A program made the position numbers and the translations under genes. The notes beneath the pieces were generated by a model that saw only the letters and a program-made list of their open reading frames with translations, had not been told where the DNA came from and did no database searches. This document shows positions 45,124-60,000 of a stretch of DNA of 64,000 nt, piece by piece (within the stretch, counting starts at the first letter, position 1; every line of letters starts with the position of its first letter). The DNA is taken from assembly GCA_942159475.1 (NCBI GenBank), contig OW804098.1, positions 78,981,178 to 79,045,177 on the forward strand, given 5' to 3'. Source of the stretch: Sthenelais limicola (lineage: Eukaryota > Annelida > Polychaeta > Phyllodocida > Sigalionidae).

Positions 45124-48100
45124 AGTGGAATATTTCCCAGCTCTATGTTATCCTGTTTTTAGTTGAAATATTTGCCTCTGGTCCAAGAAGTAGCCTACCT
45201 TGACTCAGTGCATAAAATGAATATTGGTCTTTAGGGACTCTTTAATGCCTTCTCCTATTTTTGTCTAAGTAATTATTACTTATACGCTCGGTCTAGTCAG
45301 TATATATATAATGTGCACCAAACAGTGCTCGGTTTGAGGATATAGAAAAATATGAGATATGTGGTAGTAATCAATAAAGTTGACAGTAATGAAATTGCTA
45401 ATTCAAACTACAATTCCCATCCTTCCTGTATCGTGGAAAAGAATAATTTCCAGATGCTATATATCCTAAAAGTAAATGATTAGAACTTGTCTTGTGTAAA
45501 CTCCAATTGATAGCCTGGGCAGACCGCTTGAGATATATCCTTTATGGCAGAGACATCGAACTGATAGGCACATCGACCTAGCGTATATATAATTATATCC
45601 AAAGCACCCACACTTCCTTTTGCTTGTATACCTTAATTCCAGTTACCTTTCACTAACGCTGGGTTAAAACTGATTAATCGTCCTCATCTGAGGCTTCCAC
45701 GGGAGTATTTAAGACAAACACCGATTCACATGTTAACAAGTTCGTTCCAGATCCATTTCATACAATCAATTGTAAAATCCATCGTTCTGCACGTCATAGT
45801 GACGTTGGCAAGATGACGTCCTGTGGGAGGTAATTACAATTGGATTCCGGCTGATTCGCGTGCAATTACTTCCCATTACTTACATTGGAAAAATGTCCAA
45901 GTATTTGATTGTTATAATAAGAATCTAGATTCCTATAATCTTCTCGAGATTCACAAGATTATTTAAATCGTGGCTATGATTATTTTACTATCATATCCTA
46001 AGTATTGTAAGTATGAGTTTCCATTGCTTCATACAGTCAATCTTCTAATATAGCACTTGGTAAAATAGCTGATAGTCCTCGATAGTAAACAGACTGCTCC
46101 ATTTAGTGCATGATACGGTCTTCCCTCCAACTATAGTCCCAATCTTTTCTCTCATGGGGACTTAGATTGAGATAGCCGTACTCACACGCACGGCTAATAA
46201 TTAACATCCCCCCAAACATGCAATCGAGATGGAGGCTCGCTGCAATCGCTCCTTTTGAGGCCAATCGATGGCAATATTTTCTCCTGGTTTGTCTTCGGTC
46301 AGTTGAGACTGACTATTGCTTTCAGACAGTGGTTTTAATGGAATCACATCTTTAAAATTAATATTGCTTACTCCTGTTTAATCTTATTTTACTGTAGTCT
46401 GACCGTTGCAAGATAACAGATAACCTTCATAAAACAGTTCTTTATTGCTAGTATTTTAAGAATACTAATGTAGAACTTTGTCTCCAACTTCTCTGTTTCA
46501 AGTAAAATCAAATAGGTTAAATCTCCTTAACATGAATAAACAACAGAAATACATTACATCGAGACAACTATTTGCAAACTATTAAAGGATTAATGACCGA
46601 TATCAAGGGGCTGCTGGTGCACTGTTCGATGTATAATAAAACTCCATATGTGGTACAAAGGCCAGTTCTTACAAGCCTTTGTGCTACCTGGCTCCTATAT
46701 ACAGCTGTGCCTGGTGCAGTGACAGTCTATTCCACCAGGTGGGGTGCAGGACAGTGCTTGTATTATACTCTCTCTCTATCCCCATAGATGTCTATCTTAT
46801 GCACTGTTGCTTGTATTGCTGATTACTACTGTATTGCCCTGTTATGTATGATCACTGTGTAACTTGTATGTATACCATATGGTGTTGTGACACCCTATTT
46901 GTGTTATGTATAATGTATGGACTAGTCCCTGTGGGGCTAGTGTTGGTTAGGTTCAGTACTCCCTCAGTACTGGCCTCCAGAGCTGGTGTATGGTAATAAA
47001 GGTTGATAGCTGGCAAGGACCAAGAACCTGAGTTAGTGATATGTTCGTTAGTTAGTGCGGTACTAATTAGCAGGATCCACAATTCACTACACATAAATCT
47101 TTTCTTGTCCATGTCGAATATTTTTCAATGTGTTACTATAAAGGGTCATAAATTAGTTTGGGTCAAGGATTTTCTGGAGATCTTAGACTTTGTCTCACAA
47201 AGTGAAATTGTATAGTCTATATTATGGAAGACAGCAAGAAGTTGGTTTGGTGATTGGTGATAGTTTTCCTATTATACAAGGAATGGAATTGTTTAGCCTA
47301 TCATCACGAGTGACACAATTTCACTCTGAGTGTGACAGTTGAGTTTGCATTCCATATTTATATCACAACTACCCTGTATTAATGATGAAATTTACTTGTT
47401 GGTTGTGCACTTATATCAACCAACATGATAACAAGTTAAGTTATGTTATAAAATACAAAATTAGTTTTTCATGATTAGCAACAATAGAAAAACTCACTTC
47501 TAGGCACTATTTCATAATCAGGGACATAGAAATTAGTAGAAAAACATCCCATTTCGGACAAATTCCGTTTCATAATCAAAGTTGAGAATCTTCTCAAAGT
47601 TGAGAAGATTGCAAATGTGCAAATGTCCCACATTATGAAATGCCAGGCTGGGACATTCTTTGTAACATTTGACCACCATTCGGAGATGTTCCAAATAAAG
47701 CTTCCTTTCCTTCATTATGAAACACTACCCAGGTTTGTTAGACGTTTTATTTGGATCCAATTTCATAAACTGGTACTGACTTGAGAAAAGACAATGAGAA
47801 GAACATAGAATACTTACAGATCGCAAGATAACTTTCAAAATTGCAAAAGTTTAAGGAATACAATTTTCTGTCAGTCACTCGGGTTTAGGACTATATTTTT
47901 ATACTATCTTTTTTGTATATCTAGGGAAAATTCTGTGCATGTATTCATTATTTGGCATGTAATTTGGTATTCCGCAACTTTGCGAACATTTCGAATATAT
48001 TTGCGCGGCGATAATGCTCTCCCTGTTAGAGTGAGATCAAAATGGTACATAATTGTTGTTGGGTTTCCCATTTCCTGAGGTTTCTGTAGCTATACAGATT

Positions 48101-51060
48101 GTGCATGTTAATCAATCAAGTCTCCAAGATATGATAGTACATTGGAGACCTACCATCCTCAGATGAATTTATCATTATAGTTGACCAGTCGGTAATTATC
48201 ATTAAGCATTAAATGTATGTTATGACTGTCATGTAAGAGCCAGTATTGTGTTATGGTTGATATAAGCGATCGGATAATTGATATATGATTAATCTAATAG
48301 TTGACATTACGTGTATATGATTAATTTAACAATATATGATAATCTAACAATGACAAGCGTAGAAACTAACAAAGCTATGTGTGAAAACATTCGATGTACC
48401 AATTCCGATGTGAGGAGAGAAAGCTTGGTCCCCCAGTATTCAAAGGCCTGAGGAGGCTTGTTGGAAGAGCTCTAGCTCTATGCCGAGGTGCGTATAGGGG
48501 GATAGAGGTGAACAAATAATTTTATAATATCAATAATAATAATAAAATTATTTGAGATGATCACACATGATTCTAACTTTGAGGTTCTTGGCAAAAATAA
48601 GGCTGTGGGAACCCCACTTCCAAAGTTCTTAATTAAGTCAGATTCTCCGCCGCTATGCCGAAAAAGCGGCTTTTATTAGGCTAGAAAATAAAAGTTTAAT
48701 ATACAGGCGAATTGAGAAAATATATTACTTATGCTGAAAAAATGGCTTCTACACATGCACACATGTTCATTATTATGAAAAAAACAGGGGCAGAGTGGTA
48801 ACCCCGCAGAGGCTCCTGCACCCCATAGACTGTATTATCCAACACTAAACAGTACTAGTTTAGGATGCTGTGGTGCCGCTCACCACTACCAGAGCTCGCC
48901 ACGCACACCATCACCAACTGGATATACCTCAGTTAATGGTTAATTTGTCCCAATCACAAAACTCTGGGTTAATTTTCCCCAAATAAATGCCTAGTTTCCT
49001 TCCCTCTTTCTTTGCTGTACGAGCACTTGTCTCTCCTCAGACTTAGCCAGATCAGTCTCTCTCCCACTCTCTTCTGTCTGATCTTCGAGTGGACAAGAGA
49101 TGGAGGGAGAGACCAGCTCTTCTCTCTTTGTATCCCTCTCTTTTCTCCTCTGTTACTCTCCCTCTGTCTCTCTTTCTGCGACTGTTCGTCTCTCTACCAT
49201 CTCCTAATCAACTCTCTCTCCCCCCTCCTTCACTTTCCCTCCCCTCCATAATCTCCCCCCCCATTTCTCCACTCGCTGGATCTGTTTCAGCCTCCCTATA
49301 GCTTTGTCTCTTCATATCCCCCTTTAATCAATCTCTCTCGCTCTCCATTATACTTTCTTCCATCAACCAAGTTTCTTCTATGGTTAAACAATGGAATTAT
49401 TTCAATTATGTGGATAATTAGGGTATCAAGGTCTTGATAAGATAGGTATGGAACTTAATTCTACATCTATTATTTTACCTGCAACGTTTTTTTCGTAGAG
49501 GAAACGTATTTTTTTAAAGCTATACTGTATATCACATCTACTATCGGTATAGTGAATGTGCCTAGATACAAAAGTGACCTTTCCTAAAATTTTGGGCCCT
49601 AGATTCCAAAGTATTTGAGCCCGTGTGTCATTTTTTAAGGGTTATAGAGGAGACTTTAAGGAAAGATAACACTCGAACCTCTTATCTTTATTCCGTTGTT
49701 TTTCATTTCCAACCCAAAAATGTAAGACTTTTCTGCGTATATTGTGGTTTAATTCCAATACCTCATAACTTTACTTCTTTATACATGGTACACTAATGAT
49801 TAGATTTCAAAATATTTACCTTCGTCATTTGCAATATCGACCTGTTAATCAAGCCCGTTAAACAAGCCGCTTAGTCTATGACCAGATGACAAAACCAATC
49901 AACCAGTTATTGCAGTCGATATTGAATGCCGTGAAGACAACCCATTGGAGTTATAATCACGACAGTAAGGATCGGTGAGATGATCTATTGTGAATAATTT
50001 ATAAACGATTGATTTCATTATTGTATTGTATACGCACACTATAATATATTATATATGCATTTCAAAAGCGCTAGCATTTTTTCTCTGCTTCTCATAATAT
50101 TCTTTTCTGATTTATATTACGTATCTTTCAAGCACATTACGTAGGGTGTTATGCCTGTTTGCCTATTTGTAACATTTAAACCCAATCATATTATGAATAA
50201 CAATGTTTGTTCTCTCATAATTGTAAAATATATAGAAGTGAAACTTTAGACAAAACCACCTCTTTTTTGTTTTTATTATGCATAAGAAAAGAGGAATGAG
50301 ATGTAACCTTAGTTGTTGTATGGCCTATTATCATTAATTTTTACTCGTCTTTTTATTGAAATTTCCACCTCCGGAAATGTCTCTATTTATTATTATAAAC
50401 TTTTGTTCCAAAATATCATTGCAATTTGCCGTAAAATCATTAGAGAAGGTATGAATGCATGCGCATTTCGCGGGAGCGGCGAGAAAGCGCGGGACCTTTA
50501 AGTATGTCTGGAAGGTTGGGTCGAAGTAAACGTCAAGACGCGCTGGACTACAGTGTCAAAGCCTGTGATTATGGCTTAGCATGAATGTGTACATGTTCCT
50601 AGAGAGTAGCATGTTTTAGCGGGCTTGGCAACCATAGGCAACAGACCACTAACCTCAGCGCTAGTACTGTTATTCTATCAACCCATGCACTCCACATACA
50701 TGTATGCATAGTCAGTGGTGGTTGACGAATTACTAGTACACCATAAGACAGGATTTAAATATAGTAGCCGGCGTCTATATATTCTCTGGCTACTATTTCC
50801 CTCCAGCTCCCCTCCTCCTGTGCTTCCACCGTGGAGACGTGTTGATAAACCCATGCCATACATGACACTTGTGTATGACAATTTACCTCCAGACACTCCA
50901 ATGGATTAACAAAGGGTTTCCAACAATTTAAGCTACCACAACGCTAGGACTTTACTCTGCTGTCTTCCAGCCTTTACCCACAATTATAAGTATTTAATTT
51001 GAGCCACAAATGAGTAAAGGGATTATAAGTGTCGGGATCAGGAGCTAAGGATTGTACACC
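45124..51060. other. Intergenic region between the Gag-like ORF and the NWD-like gene
   Basis: About 5.9 kb with no gene I can support. The flanking genes diverge. It holds a possible LTR-like stretch (about 46600-47040, with TAATAAAGG near 46994), an inverted-repeat cluster at 47503-47735, (AAT)n-type simple sequence near 48530, and a CT-rich tract at 49010-49350 whose open frames are low complexity. Confidence 0.55.
47503..47735. repeat. Inverted-repeat cluster built on TTTCATAAT
   Basis: GGCACTATTTCATAATCAGG (from 47503) is an imperfect reverse complement of ATGTCCCACATTATGAAATG (47623-47642, continuing CC to 47644). A further CATTATGAAACACTACCCAG lies at 47713-47732, and a relative (ATTATGAAACATACCCAGG) at 53931-53949 in NWD-like intron 1. 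TTGAGAATCTTCTCAA is a small palindrome in the middle. Probably remnants of one MITE family. Confidence 0.5.
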
Positions 51061-54000
51061 ATGGCGGAGAGTGTGGTTGGGAAGGCTGTCATAAAAGGTG
51101 AGTTTGTATGACTAAAAGTTTGATTACATTTTTAATTTCTTCTGTCGAACTTATTGTATTTAGATTTTGTTTGAACCTGTGTCTCTGCCCCCACAAATAA
51201 GTATATGTATGTATTTATTGCCCCCAGCAACAGCGTATCAATAGTTTGTTGAGTAATTAGTTTGATTTAGGACTTGACTTACTCAGAATTTATTTCCCTT
51301 TGTTGTGATTTAATTTACGATTAATATGGAACAACTTCTCATACATAGGGATTCATTCAAACACAACGTTATCAATGTCTGCACGGTGGTTAAGCAACAC
51401 GCTATCAATATGATATCAATATAGGAACGGTATATTAACAATTTGTGAATACCATTTACATAATAGGGTGATGGGTGATTATATCTTATATTACCTACGG
51501 GTGAAGTCGCCAGAAAATGTAGAATTCACTTTCGTCAATCCTCTCGAATAACCCAAATTTAAACAAAAACGTGTTTATAAATATATACAAATATATGCAT
51601 GTATATGGTTCAATATAACCGAACAGATTTGTAATCGGCGCAGAACCAAATATATTCAGATATATCTAATATCTGCCATCCTAATTTTGCAAAATTTACT
51701 AAATATAGGTAGTAATTTTACTATTCACCTAGAATGTCATGTCCAATTCACACTCGATGCAACAGGGGTCAATCTAAAGAATCTATTACAATTATGTCCT
51801 TTATTCTATGTGATGCATTACAAAAAATGTTGCAAAAATAGATTTTTGACATAAAAATGTGATCCAACGGGTCCCAAAGACGTTAACTTTTCAGAAATCT
51901 GAGAAGTGCTTTATACAGTATATATGAATATTCTCGTATTTAGGTTCATGTTTGAAAAAATATATAAGCAATATTTCTGGGTGGGAAAGCATTGGTAAAA
52001 TAGACGAATACAGTAGTCGCCGAGGATGTACTTAGAAATGCATACATCCCTACTGAGCACACTTTGGTACATGTATCTAAAAGCGCTTTACAGTATAACA
52101 AAAAATGAGACCATTCCTCCAATCAGTTCTTATGGAAAAATACATTTGAAAATTACCATTTCTTGCGACTTTAGACTCATTTTCCGGTGACACATCACAT
52201 ATTCTATGCTACGCCAAAGATCGATGTAATGCACATGTATACATGTTTGCTCATAATCTACAATGTATACATAAGTATAATATAAATATGCATTTAGACC
52301 ACAGGACCATGTGCATTGTTTGTAGTAATTGTTTGCCGGTGTATCGAATATACAATTGTAACACGGTAGGTAACAAAGGGTGAATTATACACCTGTCTGA
52401 GTGGCATACTTACTTACCTTAAAGAACTGAACAGAATGGATCGATGTCCTCTACTTTACCCAATCGAATGGTCAATAATTAATTAACATTTGATAATTGT
52501 ACAGTTGGTCAAACTAAGATATTAGCGTATACGTACATGATAAGACGTAAGGGTCATTGGTTGAGTGTAATGGGGACGTACATATTTATTTCCTATCCCA
52601 TGTATTTTCTAAGCTCTAAAACATAATACCTGGCGATGTAATGGACATTCTAATAATTAGGACACGTTTGCGGAAGGTGAGAGATTTCGCTACTTTTACT
52701 TTTGTGAGAAGGTGAGAGATTGTTGGTGAGAGATTTCGTTACTTTTACTTTTGACCCAAATAGCTGTAGTCAGGAAATATCTTCAAATCATTACCCTCAC
52801 ACATATTTCCTTTGTCTGGATACCCCCTTCCTTATTTTCGGGATTCCCTATATATATTTATAGTCAGTAGAGATCAAGCTAACGAGTTTGAATTCAAATA
52901 ATGTTATTTAGTTAAAGCATTAGCCATTTTACACGCTATTCTCAGATGAAACTTATTGAAAAGTTTACAATATTTGCATAATGTTTAGCTATAGGCCATC
53001 ATAGGTGACTGCAATGATAGAACAGGAGAATAATACAATCTCAAATAAAAGCAAACAAAACAAACTGTATCGCGTATCAGATAACTATGTGAGTCAGCAA
53101 GCTATGATACAGCAAGTGTATAATATTTACATAGGGAAATGATACATGTGCTACCAGCTATCTCTGATTCTACTTTGTCTTATCACTATCTCGTAGAATA
53201 TCATGGGTATTCAGTACCTATTTTCAAACCAGGAGACGCGCTCCCTGACTACCCCCAAAACACTAACTGCTAACTGTATTATGTTCTGTCCGCCAAGTAC
53301 TTATAACAATAAGAAGAGCTAAAATTGCTCAATTAACTTGTCATGAATAACATATGCTTCACACTGATTTTACTACCAGTTCACTCAAGTGTAAACTCAA
53401 TCCATGACTTCATATATTGCTTCAGGTTTTTATATTGTGACTACCATAATATTATATCCATGGACCGTTTCAATTCGTAGGCTAAACGTGTATCTATGTG
53501 CATTGGCATTGAAACAATATACTATATATATGGAGTGTGTAGGTGGAAAGGAAATACAACTGAAAGGAGATTTTATGTACAGTTCAGTCTTGCTTGGTGT
53601 TCAGGGACAACGCTTGATTCTTGTTACGACACAAACCCACTTATGCCTCTTACATAGATGGGGTGATTATATATTTAGTCCTGCAGGTGTTGCATTATAG
53701 GCATTCCAGTATTAACCTCCATTTCCCATTTCTCCCCCCCCCCATGCACTCTCGTTCTCCCTCACTCCCTTTGTTTCTTGCTGCAATATCCACGAATACA
53801 TGTTTATAATAATGTGCATATACAACCATGGTCTGTAATAAATCCCGCAAAGAAATGCGGATTAGTAAGACAGTCTTAAGAACAGTCTTAAATTTAAGAT
53901 TAGGTCTACGAGTTTTTTTTATTATGAAACATACCCAGGAGAGTTAAGAGAAAAGCAGGCTTTCAGCGGTTAATGGCTGGAGCATGTACTGTTACATCAC

Positions 54001-57000
54001 CGATTAAGAAAACCTTCTCCAAGTTATAAGTAGATAGGCTGTGTACCTGTGTACGAGATTCCAAACTATTTTATGCTCACTGGGTATAGACGTTTCCGCT
54101 GGTAACCCAACATCTATGGAACTATTTTCACCATTAGCGTTCATTGAGTAAATACTTATAACATGTTTTCTGAAATGCGGTTGGTCCGATTTACATAATG
54201 GAATGTGAACCATTCCCTGATTGGACGATGCCTAAATGATTCACTTATTCACGCAGATATCACTTCTATCTCTGTCTTTTAATTTCCGACTAATTTACAC
54301 GTGATTTATTTTGCCGACCAATATCGGAATATAGAAATGATGTACATAGCCTACTAAGAATTATTGAATTAGTCTAAATCTTAATGAAAAGAGAGCCATG
54401 AAAGTCCGTAGTGTAGGGATGTATTTAACTACTCTTGAGCGCTGAGGGAGAAAACACCCCGGAAAACAAAACAGAAAATTCCAACGGACCATATGGCATA
54501 AACTTCCTAAGAACGGTAACCAAGTTATTATAATTCTGCAAATATCTACCACACTTTCCAGGTTCTATAATCCTCCTAGAATCAAGGATTATAGCATGTT
54601 TGGGAGTTCTAAAGTTCAAGAATCGTGACCAGATCGCTTTTGGCTTTATTCAATATTTTTGGACGATTAACCCCCTACTGACAATTTGGAAAGCTATTAA
54701 TTGATAAAAGATTTGTAGGATTTCCAATGCAATGAAAGTGAAACCTTTCCTACTCTGTGCCCTTTTATTCTGATATAGTCAACAATGTGTCGGCCATTAT
54801 GGGATAAAACAAGGGGTGCAGGGTTACGACAAATCCGAAGGATTGTGGCCATATTTTCTAACAGTTTGTCATTCGTCATCACCCTTAAACCTTAATGACC
54901 CAACATAAAAGTGAATGGTTGAAACCTAATGACACCAAACAACTAAATGCAAGATTGCAGATAGTTTAATCCACCATAAATCGCTGCGACAGGGTGAACA
55001 CCAAAAGCAAAGCTAACAATTGAAGGTGCATTCGCAGGTAAATTGGCAATACATATTTCCCCAATACTTTCTTTCCTGGTCCTTAGTGCTGTAGAACTGA
55101 AGAGTTAATCCAGTCAATGCTATTCTAACATTTTCAATTTCATTGAGGATTAGATTAGATTATGTCGTTTTACACCAAGAAGAACAGACCCAAATCCTCT
55201 GATATTCTATTTTGGTCTCCGTGCATACATATTCAAAAAGGATTAATGACCGCCGTTTTTTAAAGGAATCAGTGTGTCACACGGTTTTATAAAGCATGAT
55301 GACACAGAATGGACCGTGGCTTTCACCCCCGGTGTCATTATATTTGTTACGGATGATCAACAATATGGATTAGAGCAGGATTTGGTTAATCCGAGCCTTA
55401 ATCCAGGATTAATATCCCTAAGAGTGGAAACATAGTGGAGATTATATATAGCCCAGGAATAGCGTACATCCTTGCTACATTAAAGGTTTAGAGCTGTAAC
55501 TCCATATATACCGTAACCGCTATAAAAATCCCACACCCAGAGCTGTTTTTGTGATGTCACATTAAGTGGCATATCCATAAGTGAATTGTGGCCTTATATG
55601 GTTCACGTAAACGGCACATACTCCCGTAAAACATAGTTTAATTTGTACGGTACCATAGGAATTCTATGTACACGTTTACGGGAGCATCAGTACGTATCCA
55701 CTTGCAAGTATACGGGAGGAGAGGGCCTCCCGTTTACGTGAACCATTTACTTGCAAGTGGATATCGGCCTTAAGTCAAAATGTCACCAACCGTCGCCGCC
55801 AAACATATTACTGTATTTTCGCGCACTAAGAACTTTGACACCTTTTCGCGCGGATTTAAATTCGCGCAGCAAGGAAGCCTCATGCCTTGTTTATGTAATA
55901 ATTATAGGTTCGCGCAGGATTTAAATTCGCGCACATAGGGGTGTGCACGAAAATCGCGAAAATAAATACTGCGCGAACATTAATACGTTTACAGTATTAT
56001 ATCATCATTGTTAAAGAAAAATGTTAGCGCACTGTGCGCCTGGTATGGCGATTACGGTAGTAAGAGGCTTTGGGTGATTTGTGACCATATTTTAGTTGGC
56101 TCGCACTAGTTTAATATGGTATTTCGTGAGGATATTTCTGGAGTGTAAACCATTAATTTTGTAACAAGCAATTAACCAGCCCGTTCCAGTTTAACACCCC
56201 TATATATTCCTTCCAATATCACAAAGGTCATGCCTGAATTATATATCGAAGTAAGTTTAGTCAATGTCTTCGACTGCCCTGGAGCTATATAGAACCAACT
56301 TAGGCAGAGACTAAAACGATTAATAACCTCCATTTCGGGCATGCTGGTGCATAGCACTGGTTTTGCCTTGGGATTATAACCAAACAGTGCACCATATTCG
56401 GCTTTATATACATGTAGTGTCCGCGCCTCTAGATGATGATAAGAGGAAGTATTCTTCATATCAGCTTTATTTATTAAAATACCCCAAAGGGCAAAGGGAA
56501 TAATTACATGAATCCGAGTGGATGGGATCATGATGGTACAATAGGCCTACACGTATAGTCACCAGTGTGGTCTAGATCTTAGAAGCCAGAGTTGGTGAGA
56601 GATCAGTATTGGGTGGTATATATAGGGACGCCGTAGCCATAGCTAGAATAGCACAGCAATATGGATAAAGGTCATAGATAAACTTGCATTGAGTTGTTTT
56701 CCTTTAGAAAAGTCGGACCACTCCAACTGCAAATGAAGGAATACATTAATGGCTTTAATGTTCAACTTGCCTCGAGGGATTTAGGTTTTAACTACAGCCT
56801 TATTATGAATGCTGTTTAGCGTATTGACTTCCGTTTATTCCCTCGCAAACTTAAGTCTGTATGCTGGAATGTCTAAGCCGTGGTACCTTAATGGAGAGTT
56901 AAAGCGACATTATATGGTATCTTTTGATCACTCATTTCCATTTCCTCTCATTTAATTTCGTATTTCAGCAAACACATTTGCGAAAGAACACAATATAAGA

Positions 57001-60000
57001 ACAAAGGTTTTATAATTACTTTTCCAAACGGAGGTTGGGAGGTACACGGTAGCGTTGAAGGTTCCCTTAAAATATTTGAAATAAAGATTGGCCAACTGTA
57101 GACATTCCACGGTCCCAATTTAGTCACTTCTGGGGAAAGGTTACTACACTGATAGTTCCCTCATCAATACAGTAACAAGACTGTGAATGCCTAAGAACTA
57201 CATTGCGAGTGAAGATTGTATCTGTTCACATTTGCTACTGCCCCCTGCAATTGTGGGATCGTTAGTGAATGTCATGGTCATTCGCTATGTAAATAAAAAC
57301 TTTTGGATTTTTGTTGCGAACATATATGCAAACGTAGGTAGGTAGCGAACTGGGGTAGCGAACGTCTTTCATTTGCATGGTAACGTTCGCCTCAGTTCAC
57401 TGGGCCGAGTGGAAGACAGCCAATTATCTCTGTTTTTCAACGCTTTTCAGCAAAAATAGATTAAAGTATAACATTACATCCAAAGAACACATCTTTAATT
57501 ATTACATAAATTCCTGCTTTTTGTGATATCAGTTAATATATATATAGATAGCCTACTTATTATAGCAAGAGTACCGTAGAGTCATGTACAAGGTGGACTA
57601 TACGCGTCGAGTAAGCCCAGGGCCAGGCTTACAAGCCTAGGCTTAGCCTATATTATAGTCCACCAAATACATTTGTTGATACTGAGGTAATCATGCTTTT
57701 ATTCACAGCCTAATCTTTGAATAAAATTCCTTTTGCCTTACACTACTTACAGAGAGCATCCCAGGATTTCGACCGCTATATGACAGCACTGTCGCCCATC
57801 AGGACCAGCCCAGCACACCTAACGACCAATGGAAACTAGAGTCTCCCCTCCGCTACTGCCACTTGGCAGATAGCGAGCGAGGAATTGTGGACGCGTTGTT
57901 ACGCGGGTGGTGCCCCCTACAGGACCTGCCTGCCATTAGCCCAAGGATCATCAAAGTCTTCATCAGCTCTACATTCACTGGTAAGGACGGAAAGTTGTTT
58001 GCTTAATATAATTTTTGCTTTTAATATCTAAAGCTGGCAAACAGTTAAATATATTCAGGCATTAGCAAACCCATATCTCTATACAACTTCTCATATTTTG
58101 TATTTTTTAAATCTTGCCATAGATGCCAACCGAAACATGCACTGGGAAGCATTAACATTGTTCACTAATCCAGATGTCCTTTTTGTCTATATCATTTGAT
58201 GAATAACACATTCCAGTAACAAAGTTGACATTATTCTATAAACGTATAATATACAAATGCATTGGGGCCCTACTTGCTCTATATAGATATTTCCCGCTAC
58301 AGTTAACCCTAGAGACTGATAATAATAATTCCTTGAGCACCCCTCCCCCTCGAGATATTCTTCCTCTCTCTTTCCCTCTTTCGTGTCATTCTTAATTTGG
58401 ATCACATGGTTCTGCGCCAATTTCTATACACCGGCCAAACAAGAACAACCGTAACTAAATAATTCCATGAATATCATATAATTGTATTTCCTATATTGGA
58501 CCAATACGATCATCCTCAAATTCTTCTTCTCCCATCCAGACATGTCAAATGAGAGGAACAGGTTAATGGAATCCATTTACCCGAAACTGAAGGCTTACTG
58601 TAGGGAAAGATATGGAGTGGAGTTCCAGGTAAGCAATTGATGATTGTTTTTATTTCCCAGATAATTCTCCATAAACCCCAAACTCCCTCAAATATAATTA
58701 TTTTTACTGTCTTTACGATTTGATCCTGTATTAATTATAACTTCCCCGGGGAGACTGAAAAACGTCACCCATTATTTTCGGGAACCCAGGTAAAATAAAA
58801 GCTTATAAACCAACTTCTAATTTCCACTGATTCCCATTTGTGTATCGTTATTAATATGTATTTCTAACTGTTTCAATGTTAATTAATAATTGTGTTAAGA
58901 GTACTCCTGAGATGTGCAAGTAGATATGGTTTCATGTTATCCCCACCTTATCCTTCTACCCAGCCTTCTCAATAAAAAATAAACAAATACCCAAATCATT
59001 TACATTTCCCTCCACCCTTTAATCAAATTTAATTAAATCACAATCAATCCCATTTTATATCAATCTGTTCATTCCTCCCCCAAATATTTCATTCAAGAAT
59101 TAATTGACGGGGTATTTGCATGATAGGTAGTTATTTAAAAGCTTGTTTCATGCTCGCATTGATTAATGAAAAACTGGCAAAATCTGAAAGATAAGCTATT
59201 TTGTATTTAAGAATAAGTCATAATTATGGTTATAGCTCATAATGTTCATTATTGAATATTCCTTATGGCATTGATAGGAATTATGCTTATGTAAGAACAT
59301 TGGAAGCCTCTTACGATTATCGTTGTGGAAAAGGTCAGTTGGACCTATGCAAACAAAATAGGGTGAACATCTGAATTTACAATACAGGTTAAACTATGGA
59401 AGTCAGCGTCACCAATCCTTACTCGATCACTACGTAAACTATTCCTTGCTAAGCTATTTCGCCTGGCTTAGGTAGGAAATTCCTACTGTAGGAATGAAAG
59501 ATAGCATTGCCTGCAAAGGAAATGAAACAGGCTCCAGGAAATTTGATATATTGAATCATAATTGTGACCTGCTCTGCGAAACCGGGTCTTATGTGCTTAG
59601 ATATGAAATGTAAAATGTGTTTTAGGACATAATATGCTGCAAAAATTATGTTGATATGAAAAACAGAAACCATCATTTTCAATAAATTGAATAATATATA
59701 GCCATTTTTCTTAAAATTTAAGTAATTCAAATCTGTTTTCAGTATCTTAATCATCAGAAAATTCTGTTTTGACTTTATTTAAATTTGAAACAATTTGATG
59801 GCATATAGGTTTCCATGGAAACCAGAATCCTGTTAAATGTCATTATTGATGATTTGGACGTTCCATTGAATTCATGGTTACCATGGCAACAATAACAACA
59901 TTTTCTCCAAAGTTTTCAGCCACGCTATAATCTGTGAAAAATTTCATTTTCAATGGTTTTTTGAGTAAATTTTGTGTTTTTAACAGTTTTCCTGTTAAAT

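Noticed and set aside
53404..53700. 98-codon ORF in NWD-like intron 1
   Set aside because: No domain, no splice context and ordinary AT-rich composition.
56172..56531. 119-codon minus-strand ORF in NWD-like intron 1
   Set aside because: Longest unexplained ORF in that intron, but not recognisable and without promoter, splice or poly(A) support; length alone is not enough.
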